NCBI GenBank assembly: GCA_900554905.1
Contig: USJB01000010.1
Location: forward strand, 1 to 13,972
Reading direction: 5' to 3'
DNA: 13,972 nucleotides
DNA from: an uncultured Collinsella sp.
GTDB lineage: Bacteria; Actinomycetota; Coriobacteriia; Coriobacteriales; Coriobacteriaceae
Under the pieces are notes generated by a model, which searched no databases, was not told where the DNA came from, and saw only the letters and a program-made list of their open reading frames with translations. This document shows positions 6,869 to 13,692 of the stretch, piece by piece (the first letter of the stretch is position 1; every line of letters starts with the position of its first letter). The position numbers and the translations under genes are program-made.

Positions 6869-8422
6869 TTAGGCCTCGGTGGCGAGCACGCGGCCCGTCA
6901 TCTCGGCGGAAGGCTCAATACCAGCCATGGTGAGCATGGTCGGAGCGATATCGGAAAGACGGCCGTCCTCGATACCGGTGAGCTTGGCCTTCTCATCAAC
7001 GATGATGAACGGCACGCGGTTGGTGGTGTGAGCCGTAAACGGATGCTTGGAACCGTCGGAAGCAACGTCAAACATGTGATCGGCGTTGCCGTGGTCGGCG
7101 GTGATCAGCGCAAAGCCGCCCTTGGCGAGAATCGCCGGGACAACCTTAGACAGGGCATCGTCAACGGCCTCGACGGCCTTAACGGCGGCGTCGAAGACAC
7201 CGGTGTGACCAACCATGTCGCAGTTCGCGAAGTTCACGATGTAGAAATCAGCGCGATCCTCGTTGATGGCGGCGACGAGCTTCTCGGTAACCTCGGGAGC
7301 GCTCATCTCGGGCTGCAGATCGTAGGTAGCGACCTTGGGGGAAGCGACGAGCACGCGCTCCTCGCCCTCCTTGGGCTCCTCGATGCCACCGTTGAGGAAG
7401 AACGTCACGTGGGCGTACTTCTCGGTCTCGGCAGTGTGCAGCTGCTTCAGGCCATTGGCGGCGATAACGTCGGCCAGGACGTTCTCGGGGAACGTCTTGG
7501 GGAAGGCGACCTCGACGTCAAACGTCGGATCGTACTCGGTCATCGTCACAAAGTGCGAAAGCTTGATCTGCTCGCGCTCAAAGCCGTCGAACTCCTTGTC
7601 CGTGAACACGCGGGTCATCTGACGAGCGCGGTCGGGACGGAAGTTGAAGAAGATGGCCGCGTCGCCCTCGTGGATGCCCTCGTTGTGGGCAGCGAAGGGC
7701 TCGACGAACTCGTCGCCGCGCGGGTCCTTCTCGTAGTAGGCCTTGATACCGGCAACAGGGTCGACATCGGCATCGGACGCGTTGACCATGACGTCGTAGG
7801 CACGCTGGATGCGCTCCCAACGGTTGTCGCGGTCCATCGCCCAATAACGACCCGAGACGGTGGCAACGCGAGCGTCGCAACCGGTCTCCTCGGAAATCTT
7901 GGCCAGGAAGGCGCAGAACTCGCTCATGTAGCCAGCACCGGACTGCGGGTCGACGTCGCGGCCATCCATGAAGGCGTGGACGCGAACGGTCTTGACACCG
8001 TGCTCGGCAGCCATCTTGACCAGAGCCTCGACGTGGTTCATGTGAGAATGAACACCGCCAGGGCTCATAAGGCCCATGAGGTGGAGAGTCTTACCGTCAG
8101 CCTTGACGTCGTCCATAGCCTTGACAAAAACCTCGTTCTTGGCGATGGAACCGTCCTTGATGGCATTGTTGATGCGCGAAAGCTCCTGGAACACGATGCG
8201 GCCGGCACCGATGTTGAGGTGACCCACCTCGGAGTTGCCCATCTGGCCATCGGGAAGACCCACGTCCTCGCCCGAAGCGCCGAGCGTGGTGTGGGGGTAC
8301 TTCTCGTACAGGCTATCAAGGAAGGGCGTCTTGGCAGCGGCGACGGCGTTCTCGCCATCGGCCGGAGCAAGGCCGCAACCATCCATGATGATCAGGAGTG
8401 CAGGAAGATGACGTTGTGCCAT
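6869..8422 (-). CDS. gpmI: 2,3-bisphosphoglycerate-independent phosphoglycerate mutase
   Basis: Interconverts 3-phosphoglycerate and 2-phosphoglycerate using a phosphoserine intermediate and two divalent metal ions, normally manganese. The 517-residue protein has the metal aspartate in MDG (Asp14) and the catalytic serine in GNSEVGH (Ser64). Further motifs are GGVHSHMNH (122-130), DGRDVDP (153-159), DMVGH (402-406), ADHGNADH (442-449) and a late metal histidine at 465. Together these give all expected catalytic and metal positions of the alkaline-phosphatase-like iPGM family at ordinary length. The segment after His465 reads TTNRVPF, where I would expect TTNPVPF, a minor change. The start lies 5 nt after the tpiA stop, so translation is likely coupled. 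It is the last gene of the gap-pgk-tpiA-gpmI cluster. Confidence 0.95.
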   Translation of the reverse strand: MAQRHLPALLIIMDGCGLAPADGENAVAAAKTPFLDSLYEKYPHTTLGASGEDVGLPDGQMGNSEVGHLNIGAGRIVFQELSRINNAIKDGSIAKNEVFVKAMDDVKADGKTLHLMGLMSPGGVHSHMNHVEALVKMAAEHGVKTVRVHAFMDGRDVDPQSGAGYMSEFCAFLAKISEETGCDARVATVSGRYWAMDRDNRWERIQRAYDVMVNASDADVDPVAGIKAYYEKDPRGDEFVEPFAAHNEGIHEGDAAIFFNFRPDRARQMTRVFTDKEFDGFEREQIKLSHFVTMTEYDPTFDVEVAFPKTFPENVLADVIAANGLKQLHTAETEKYAHVTFFLNGGIEEPKEGEERVLVASPKVATYDLQPEMSAPEVTEKLVAAINEDRADFYIVNFANCDMVGHTGVFDAAVKAVEAVDDALSKVVPAILAKGGFALITADHGNADHMFDVASDGSKHPFTAHTTNRVPFIIVDEKAKLTGIEDGRLSDIAPTMLTMAGIEPSAEMTGRVLATEA

Positions 8423-8427
8423 ATGTC

Positions 8428-9195
8428 CTACTCGCCTGCCTTGACGACCATAGAGGCGAAGTCGGCAGCCTTGAGCGAAGCGCCGCCCACGAGGGCGCCG
8501 TCAACGTCGGGCTTGGCGACGAGCTCGGCAATGTTGCCGGGCTTGGCGGAACCGCCGTAGAGAACGCGGATGCCGTTGGCGAGCTCCTCGCCGAACATCT
8601 CCTTGAGGGTCTCACGGATAGCGCCGCAGACCTCCTGAGCGTCCTCGGCGGTAGCGGTCTTGCCGGTGCCGATGGCCCAGATGGGCTCGTAGGCCACGAC
8701 GACCTGCTTGGGGCAGGTGATCTCAAGACCAGCAAGGCCAGCCTTGACCTGGTTCACGACGTGCTCGACATAGGTGCCAGCCTCGCGGACCTCGAGGGAC
8801 TCGCCGCAGCAGAAGACGGGAACAAGACCGGCGGCAACGAGAGCCTTAGCCTTCTTGTTCTGGTCCTCGTCGGTCTCGTGGAAGTAGTCGCGACGCTCAG
8901 AGTGACCGATGATGCAGTAGGTGCAGCCAGCGGACTTGAGCATGTCGCAAGAGGACTCACCGGTGAAGGCACCCTTGGCCTCCCAGTACACGTTCTGTGC
9001 ACCGAGGGCGATGGGGGCAGCCTGAATGCGGTCATGAACCGTGGTGATGTCGATGGTCGGAGGGCAGACGAGCACCTCGACGCCAGCCGGAACCTCGGGC
9101 AGAGCCTGAGCCAGCTCGTCGGCGAGCTTGGCGGCCTCGGCGACGTCGTTGTTCATCTTCCAGTTACCAGCGATAAGAAGGGTGCGATTAGGCAT
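8428..9195 (-). CDS. tpiA: Triose-phosphate isomerase
   Basis: Interconverts dihydroxyacetone phosphate and glyceraldehyde-3-phosphate in the cytoplasm. The 255-residue TIM barrel has Lys13 in GNWKMN, the catalytic His98 in IIGHSERR, the catalytic base Glu170 in YEPIWAIGTG and the phosphate-binding YGGSAKP (213-219). The ATG at 9195 is chosen over the longer frame start at 9258 because family alignment begins at MPNRTLLIAGNWK and GGAGG lies 9 nt upstream. This start overlaps the end of pgk by 8 nt, so the two are translationally coupled. The gene is intact and of standard length. Cysteines are rather frequent (for example 129-130), which is unremarkable for an anaerobe. Confidence 0.95.
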   Translation of the reverse strand: MPNRTLLIAGNWKMNNDVAEAAKLADELAQALPEVPAGVEVLVCPPTIDITTVHDRIQAAPIALGAQNVYWEAKGAFTGESSCDMLKSAGCTYCIIGHSERRDYFHETDEDQNKKAKALVAAGLVPVFCCGESLEVREAGTYVEHVVNQVKAGLAGLEITCPKQVVVAYEPIWAIGTGKTATAEDAQEVCGAIRETLKEMFGEELANGIRVLYGGSAKPGNIAELVAKPDVDGALVGGASLKAADFASMVVKAGE

Positions 9196-10378
9196 CGAGA
9201 AGCGCCTCCACTCCGGGCAGGGCCTTACCCTCGACGAGCTCCATGGAAGCGCCACCACCGGTGGAGATCCAGCTCATCTTGTCGGCCAGGTTGAACTTGT
9301 TGACAGCTGCGACAGAGTCACCACCGCCGATGATCGAGGTGCAGTCAGCCTCGGCGAGAGCCTCGGCGATAGCCTGGGTGCCGTGAGCAAAGTTGTCGAA
9401 CTCGAAGACGCCCATGGGGCCATTCCAGAACACGGTCTTGGCGCCCTTGACAGCCTCGGCGTAGAGCTCCTCGGTCTTAGGACCGATGTCCATGCCCTCA
9501 CGATCGTCGGGGATAGCGTCGGAAGCAACAACCTCGGGGACAGCGTCCTCGCCAAAGTGATCGGCAACACGGTTGTCGATGGGGAGCAGGATCTTGACAC
9601 CCTTCTCCTCGGCCTTCTTGAGCATCTCGCCGGCGCGCTCGACCCAGTCCTCTTCCTTGAGGGACTGACCGACGGACAGGCCCTGAGCCAGGAAGAAGGT
9701 GTAGGCCATGCCGCCACCGATGATCAGGGTGTCAGCGGAGTCGATGAGATGATCGAGAACGCCGATCTTGGAGGAAACCTTGGAACCGCCGACGATGGCG
9801 ACGAAGGGGCGCTCGGGCTCGGCGAAGATGCCGGTCAGCGTGTCGACCTCCTTCTCGAGCAAGAAGCCGGCGACGGCAGGCAGGTAAGCGGCGGGGCCCA
9901 CGACGGAACCCTGGGCGCGGTGAGCGGTGCCGAAGGCATCGAGAACGAAGACGTCACCATAGGAAGCGAGCTTCTTGGCGATCTCGGGATCGTTCTTCTT
10001 CTCACGCTTATCGAAGCGGACGTTCTCGAGAACGAGAACCTTGCCCGGCTCGACGGCAGCGACAGCCTCGGCAGCCTTCTCGCCGTAGGTGTCAGCGACA
10101 AAGGCAACGTCGAGACCAGAGAGCTCAGCGAGCTTCTTGGCGACGGGCTCGAGGGACAGCTCGGGCTGGAAGCCGGTGCCCTCGGGACGGCCGAGGTGGC
10201 TCATGAGGATGACGCGAGCGTTGTGCTCAACGAGGTAGTTGATGGTGGGCAGGGCAGCCTTGATACGGGTGGTGTCGCCAACGACGCCATCCTTGATAGG
10301 CACGTTAAAGTCAACGCGGACGAGAACGCGCTTTCCGTCGACATCGATGTCGCGGACGGTCTTCTTGGTAAAGGCCAT
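9188..10378 (-). CDS. pgk: Phosphoglycerate kinase
   Basis: Transfers a phosphate from 1,3-bisphosphoglycerate to ADP, the first ATP-forming step of glycolysis. The 396-residue two-domain protein shows RVDFNVP (21-27), SHLGRPEG (60-67), LENVRF (117-122) and DAFGTAHRAQGS (147-158). The C-terminal nucleotide domain has the hinge-region stretch WNGPMGVFEF and the phosphate-binding GGGDSVAAV. The ATG at 10378 is chosen because the protein family begins at MAFTKKTVRDIDVDGK; the frame could extend to 10414 but those residues look non-homologous. AAAGG lies about 11 nt upstream, a rather long spacing. The gene is preceded by a terminator-like hairpin (10438-10481) and a second leader hairpin (10402-10424), so its level may be lower than that of gap. 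It overlaps tpiA by 8 nt. Confidence 0.95.
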   Translation of the reverse strand: MAFTKKTVRDIDVDGKRVLVRVDFNVPIKDGVVGDTTRIKAALPTINYLVEHNARVILMSHLGRPEGTGFQPELSLEPVAKKLAELSGLDVAFVADTYGEKAAEAVAAVEPGKVLVLENVRFDKREKKNDPEIAKKLASYGDVFVLDAFGTAHRAQGSVVGPAAYLPAVAGFLLEKEVDTLTGIFAEPERPFVAIVGGSKVSSKIGVLDHLIDSADTLIIGGGMAYTFFLAQGLSVGQSLKEEDWVERAGEMLKKAEEKGVKILLPIDNRVADHFGEDAVPEVVASDAIPDDREGMDIGPKTEELYAEAVKGAKTVFWNGPMGVFEFDNFAHGTQAIAEALAEADCTSIIGGGDSVAAVNKFNLADKMSWISTGGGASMELVEGKALPGVEALLDA

Positions 10379-10401
10379 GTTTGCTTCTACCTTTCGTACG
10401 T

Positions 10402-10424
10402 GTCTGCCTCCCATTACGGCAGAC
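10402..10424 (-). other. Leader hairpin before pgk
   Basis: A 7-bp perfect stem (10402-10408 with 10418-10424, arm GTCTGCC) closes a 9-nt loop. It is located between the gap terminator and the pgk ribosome-binding site. On the minus-strand RNA the loop and adjoining stem contain GGGAGG, which resembles a ribosome-binding site but is about 30 nt from the start codon. It could stabilise the 5' end of a processed pgk-tpiA-gpmI message. The fold is seen; the role is unknown. Confidence 0.5.
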
Positions 10425-10437
10425 GATTTCTTATAAA

Positions 10438-10481
10438 AAGGACGCGACCCTAGGGTGTAAGCCCTATAAGGCCGCGCCCTT
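10438..10481 (-). terminator. Intrinsic (probably partial) terminator after gap
   Basis: On the minus-strand RNA a 12-bp outer stem forms between 10481-10470 and 10449-10438. It holds two G-U wobbles where the plus-strand RNA would have A-C mismatches. An inner three-pair GGG/CCC stem and a U5 tail (10439-10435) complete the signal. The structure therefore favours the minus direction. It lies 37 nt after the gap stop. Because no convincing promoter fits in the 60 nt before pgk, I infer incomplete termination with read-through, leaving gap more abundant than the rest of the operon. Confidence 0.8.
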
Positions 10482-10518
10482 CTTTAGACGCTCAACGAGC
10501 TATTCGCTAAAAGCTAAA

Positions 10519-11544
10519 TTAAGCAACGAACTTCTCGAAGTACTTGATGGTGCGGACCATCTGAGAGGTGTAGGAGTTCTCGTTGTCGTACCAAGAGGTG
10601 ACCTGAACGAGGGTCTGGCCGTTGCCGAGGTCAGAGCACATGGTCTGAGTGGCGTCGAAGATGGAGCCGTGGGTCTCGCCGACGATGTCGCGGGAGACGA
10701 TCTGGTCCTCGTTGTAGACGAAGGTCTCGGGGATGGTCTCGGCGTAGGCCTTCATGGCAGCGTTGACCTCGTCGACGGTGACCTTCTTGTCAACGACGGC
10801 GTAGAGGTTGGTCAGCGAGCCGGTCGGCGTCGGGACGCGCTGGGCGGCACCGATGAGCTTGCCGTTGAGCTCGGGGAGAACCAGGCCGATGGCCTTGGCA
10901 GCGCCCGTGGTGTTCGGGACGATGTTCTCGGAGCAGGCGCGGGAGCGACGGAAGTTGCCCTTGCGCTGCGGGCCGTCGAGCGGCATCTGGTCGCCGGTGA
11001 AGGCGTGGATGGTGGTCATGATGCCGGACACGATGGGAGCGAAGTCGTTCAGACCCTTGGCCATCGGGGCGAGGCAGTTGGTGGTGCAGGAAGCAGCGGA
11101 GATGATGTTGTCCTCAGCGGTCAGCGTCTCATGGTTGACGTTGTACACGATGGTGGGCAGATCGCTGCCGGCCGGAGCGGAGATGACGACCTTCTTGGCG
11201 CCAGCGTTGATGTGGGCCTGAGCCTTAGCCTTGCTGGTGTAGAAGCCGGTGCACTCGAGAACGACGTCGACGTCGAGGTCGCCCCAAGGCAGGTTGTTGG
11301 CGTCGGCCTCCTTGTAGATCTTGATCTCCTTGCCGTCAACGGTGATGGAATCCTCGCCAGCAACGACCTCGTGATCGCGAGCGTAGTTGCCCTGCGTGGA
11401 GTCGTACTTCAGCAGGTAAGCGAGCATATCGGGAGAGGTGAGGTCGTTGATAGCGACGATCTCGGAGCCTTCATGACCGAACATCTGACGGAAAGCCAGA
11501 CGACCGATGCGACCGAAGCCGTTAATAGCAACCTTTACTGCCAT
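10519..11544 (-). CDS. gap: Glyceraldehyde-3-phosphate dehydrogenase (NAD type)
   Basis: Oxidises and phosphorylates glyceraldehyde-3-phosphate to 1,3-bisphosphoglycerate, reducing NAD. The 341-residue protein has the nucleotide fold INGFGRIGR (7-15), Asp34 in AIND (the usual mark of NAD rather than NADP preference), the catalytic Cys153 in SCTTNCLAP and the later family stretch [14 protein letters not shown]. The ATG at 11544 is chosen over a longer frame start at 11646: it matches the family N-terminus [11 protein letters not shown] and has AAAGGAG 5 nt upstream. The region upstream is AT-rich and carries a likely promoter. No CggR-type repressor gene is adjacent. The gene heads the glycolytic cluster; a terminator immediately downstream suggests it is expressed more than pgk-tpiA-gpmI. 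Confidence 0.95.
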   Translation of the reverse strand: MAVKVAINGFGRIGRLAFRQMFGHEGSEIVAINDLTSPDMLAYLLKYDSTQGNYARDHEVVAGEDSITVDGKEIKIYKEADANNLPWGDLDVDVVLECTGFYTSKAKAQAHINAGAKKVVISAPAGSDLPTIVYNVNHETLTAEDNIISAASCTTNCLAPMAKGLNDFAPIVSGIMTTIHAFTGDQMPLDGPQRKGNFRRSRACSENIVPNTTGAAKAIGLVLPELNGKLIGAAQRVPTPTGSLTNLYAVVDKKVTVDEVNAAMKAYAETIPETFVYNEDQIVSRDIVGETHGSIFDATQTMCSDLGNGQTLVQVTSWYDNENSYTSQMVRTIKYFEKFVA

Positions 11545-11616
11545 TGTGTCTCCTTTCGTAAGGCCCCCGCGAGCTACAGCGCCCGCCGTTGAGGCCCACA
11601 AACTAACCACTCGCCT

Positions 11617-11622
11617 AATATA
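11617..11622 (-). promoter_or_regulatory. Candidate -10 of the gap promoter
   Basis: The minus strand reads TATATT at 11622-11617, a 5 of 6 match to the -10 consensus. It lies about 73 nt before the gap start and just downstream of an A8 tract. No good -35 is found at 16-18 nt. The leader it would produce can form a small GC-rich hairpin ahead of the ribosome-binding site. The position in the only AT-rich gap before the glycolytic genes supports a promoter here, but the exact element is uncertain. Confidence 0.4.
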
Positions 11623-11638
11623 CCTTTTTTTTGACTTG

Positions 11639-11662
11639 AATTTCACGAGAATGCTCGAAATT
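11639..11662. repeat. Inverted repeat upstream of gap
   Basis: Arms AATTT-CGAG (11639-11643 plus 11646-11649) and CTCG-AAATT (11654-11662) pair around a 4-nt loop with a 2-nt bulge. Weaker similarity extends outward through TTTGA/TCAAA. A second short repeat, ACGTT-aa-AACGT, lies at 11676-11687. The location, just upstream of the candidate -10, would suit a regulator operator. It is also the gap after whiA, but no U-tract follows on the minus strand, so it does not look like a whiA terminator. Confidence 0.45.
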
Positions 11663-11737
11663 GAAAATCAAATTTACGTTAAAACGTTTTAAAGAATAAA
11701 ATAGCAGTTAAATCCGTATATAAGTCGATACTTCAAA

Positions 11738-12667
11738 CTACTTGTTTGCTTCAATGAGCTTTTCAAGCCTCAAAACGCGATGGTACAGGGCAGACTTCGA
11801 CAAGGGAGGGTCAGCCATCTCGCCCAGATCGCGCAGCGACAGATCGGGATAGCGCTCGCGCAGGTCGCAAAAGACTGCCAAGGCGTCCGGAAGCGTGTCG
11901 CGCAAACCCCGCTGTTCGAGCTCATCGATCAACGCAAGCTGATGCTGGGCGGCACCCGCACTTCTGGTCTGGTTGGCCAGTTCGGCATTCACGCGACGGT
12001 TTACGTCGTTCTTAACCAACTTGACCGCGCGCGCCTCCTCAATCTCGGCAACGCTGCGCTTGGCACCAATCAGCTTTAAAAGATGCTCGATTTCCTCGGC
12101 GCTCTTAATGTACACGGCATAAGACCCCCGCCGTGCATTAACACGCGCGTGGACCCCAATCTGCTCCAACAGGTCGCAAAGCCCCTTGGCATATTGCTCG
12201 CCCTGCACCGCGATCTCCAAATGAAAGTCGCCGCGTGGATCGGCCACGAAGCCGCCCGCGATGAGCGCGCCGCGGATGTAGGCAAGTCTGCAGCAGGGAC
12301 GGGCAACGATGTGCCGGGGAACACCAGCGACGAGCCCTCCCCTCCGGTCGAGGATACCCAGCAGCACCAGAGCCTTATCCAAATCGGGCTGATCAGGCAA
12401 GGTGATGAGGTAGTTTCGAACCTTATGCAAGACAGATTTGCGGACGGTGAACTCCGTTTTGAGCTTAAGGATACGATGCGTCAGCGTGATCATCGTGCGC
12501 GCGACGGCTCCCGTCTCAGTCGCAACCGTCAAACGATACCGCCCAGAGCCGGTAAGCGAGAGCGTACCGCTCACGCGCGTGAGGGCGGCAAGCGTCGACA
12601 AGTCGCAGTATTCACATTCGGGTTCGCAGCGCGCGAGCTCGTCACGCACCTCGGCGGTAAACGACAT
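11738..12667 (-). CDS. whiA: DNA-binding regulator WhiA
   Basis: WhiA is a DNA-binding protein found across Gram-positive bacteria; it controls sporulation and division genes in Streptomyces and affects division and chromosome segregation in Bacillus. The 309-residue protein has the degenerate homing-endonuclease-like fold: the family stretch RPCCRLAYIRGALIAGG lies at about 120-137, followed by a HLEI motif. The C-terminal helix-turn-helix includes LRDLGEMADPPLSKSALYHR (about 278-297). Near the N-terminus C14, C18 and C21 make a CX3CX2C cluster, where many WhiA proteins instead have a CC pair. The start lies 6 nt after the rapZ stop with only a weak ribosome-binding site, so translation coupling to rapZ is likely. 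The yvcK gene normally between rapZ and whiA is absent here. The target genes are not known from sequence. Confidence 0.93.
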   Translation of the reverse strand: MSFTAEVRDELARCEPECEYCDLSTLAALTRVSGTLSLTGSGRYRLTVATETGAVARTMITLTHRILKLKTEFTVRKSVLHKVRNYLITLPDQPDLDKALVLLGILDRRGGLVAGVPRHIVARPCCRLAYIRGALIAGGFVADPRGDFHLEIAVQGEQYAKGLCDLLEQIGVHARVNARRGSYAVYIKSAEEIEHLLKLIGAKRSVAEIEEARAVKLVKNDVNRRVNAELANQTRSAGAAQHQLALIDELEQRGLRDTLPDALAVFCDLRERYPDLSLRDLGEMADPPLSKSALYHRVLRLEKLIEANK

Positions 12668-12673
12668 GCAGGC

Positions 12674-13594
12674 CTATGCCTTCGTGTTGGCGCGCGACAG
12701 GTCGCGGTGGGAGATGCTCACATGATACTGAGCGCCTTCCAGGTAACGGGCCGTGGCCTCGGCAATGGCAACGCTGCGGTGCTGGCCGCCCGTGCAGCCG
12801 ATGGCGATAGAAAGCTGCGGCTTACCCTCCGCGATATAGCCCGGCATCACCGTATCGAGCAGCTGTGTCCAAGCCTTCCAAAACTCCTGCGTCTTGGGAT
12901 GATCCAGAACAAAATCGGAGACCTTTTTATCGAGACCGGTCATCGTGCGCATCTCGGGATCGTAGAACGGATTGGGCAGGAAGCGGACGTCGATCATAAT
13001 GTCCGCCTCGACGGGCATGCCGTGCTTAAAGCCAAACGAGAACACGTGGACGTCCATGAGCTGCTGGTCGGACAGCTCGGAAAATGCCATACGTAGCTTG
13101 TTGCGCAGCGCAGAGGTGCGCAGACGGCTCGTGTCGATAATCATATCGGCTCGGTCGCGCACGCCCTGAAGCTGAAGGCGCTCGCGCTGAATGGCATCGG
13201 CCGTAGTCTCCCCCGGCTTGGCAATGGGGTGGCGGCGGCGGTTTTCGCTATAACGACGGATCAGCACCTCGTCAGAAGCCTCCAGGAACACGATGTCGCA
13301 GCTCATCTCGCGCTCTTCGAGCGCGGCGACCGCATCGAGCAGCTCGTCAAACAGTCCCTGGCTACGCAAATCGCAGGTGACGGCGAGATGCCTGCCCACG
13401 CCCGTATTGATGCCGACGAGTTCGGCAAGCTGGGCGATCAGACGCGGAGGCAAGTTGTCGATGCAAAAGTAGCCCATGTCCTCGAACACATGCATGGCCT
13501 GCGTTCGGCCCGATCCGGACATTCCGGTGATGATGACGATATCGGGGATGCGCTCCGAGCGCTCCGCCGCATCCATGGCATCTCCCTTTTGCAT
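12674..13594 (-). CDS. rapZ: RNase adapter / nucleotide-binding protein RapZ
   Basis: RapZ (YvcJ family) is a P-loop protein; in E. coli it senses glucosamine-6-phosphate and guides decay of small RNAs that control glmS, while in Gram-positives the role is less clear. The 306-residue protein has P-loop GMSGSGRT (24-31) with Arg30 where the classical lysine would be, as occurs in actinobacterial relatives. The family motif CIDNLPP lies at 44-50, and the conserved C-terminal GCTGGQHRS at 266-274. Two starts are possible: 13594 with AGGAGG 5 nt upstream, and 13576 (Met7) with AGGGAG 5 nt upstream. I chose the first because its ribosome-binding site is the better match. A strong hairpin ends 7 nt before that site. 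It forms an operon with whiA. Confidence 0.93.
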   Translation of the reverse strand: MQKGDAMDAAERSERIPDIVIITGMSGSGRTQAMHVFEDMGYFCIDNLPPRLIAQLAELVGINTGVGRHLAVTCDLRSQGLFDELLDAVAALEEREMSCDIVFLEASDEVLIRRYSENRRRHPIAKPGETTADAIQRERLQLQGVRDRADMIIDTSRLRTSALRNKLRMAFSELSDQQLMDVHVFSFGFKHGMPVEADIMIDVRFLPNPFYDPEMRTMTGLDKKVSDFVLDHPKTQEFWKAWTQLLDTVMPGYIAEGKPQLSIAIGCTGGQHRSVAIAEATARYLEGAQYHVSISHRDLSRANTKA

Positions 13595-13612
13595 GTGTGC
13601 CTCCTAAAACAA

Positions 13613-13641
13613 GCGCGGGACCCGGCCAGCGGATCCCGCGC
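13613..13641 (-). terminator. Terminator hairpin between nanE and rapZ
   Basis: An 8-bp perfect stem (13613-13620 with 13634-13641, arm GCGCGGGA) is extended by three more pairs beyond a mismatch. On the minus-strand RNA it is followed by UUGUUUU. It lies 51 nt after the nanE stop and only 7 nt before the rapZ Shine-Dalgarno. It ends the nanE transcript, but any rapZ promoter upstream of it would place this hairpin in the rapZ leader. Confidence 0.85.
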
Positions 13642-13659
13642 GATCAATTGCCTTTATTG

Positions 13660-13665
13660 AGTATA
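13660..13665 (-). promoter_or_regulatory. Candidate -10 of rapZ
   Basis: The minus strand reads TATACT at 13665-13660, a 5 of 6 match to the -10 consensus, in the 98-nt gap between nanE and rapZ. The -35 position holds no recognisable hexamer. If used, the transcript would begin near 13653 and pass straight through the terminator hairpin at 13613-13641. It may be a chance match. Confidence 0.25.
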
Positions 13666-13692
13666 CCGCCCCAAGCGGATACGAGGCCTGTC

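Noticed and set aside
9196..9258. N-terminal extension of tpiA.
   Set aside because: The extra 21 residues lie inside pgk, do not match the family N-terminus, and the ATG at 9195 has a ribosome-binding site.
11545..11646. N-terminal extension of gap (34 residues, basic).
   Set aside because: It would cover the leader and ribosome-binding site; GAPDH proteins start at [11 protein letters not shown] and AAAGGAG sits 5 nt before that ATG.
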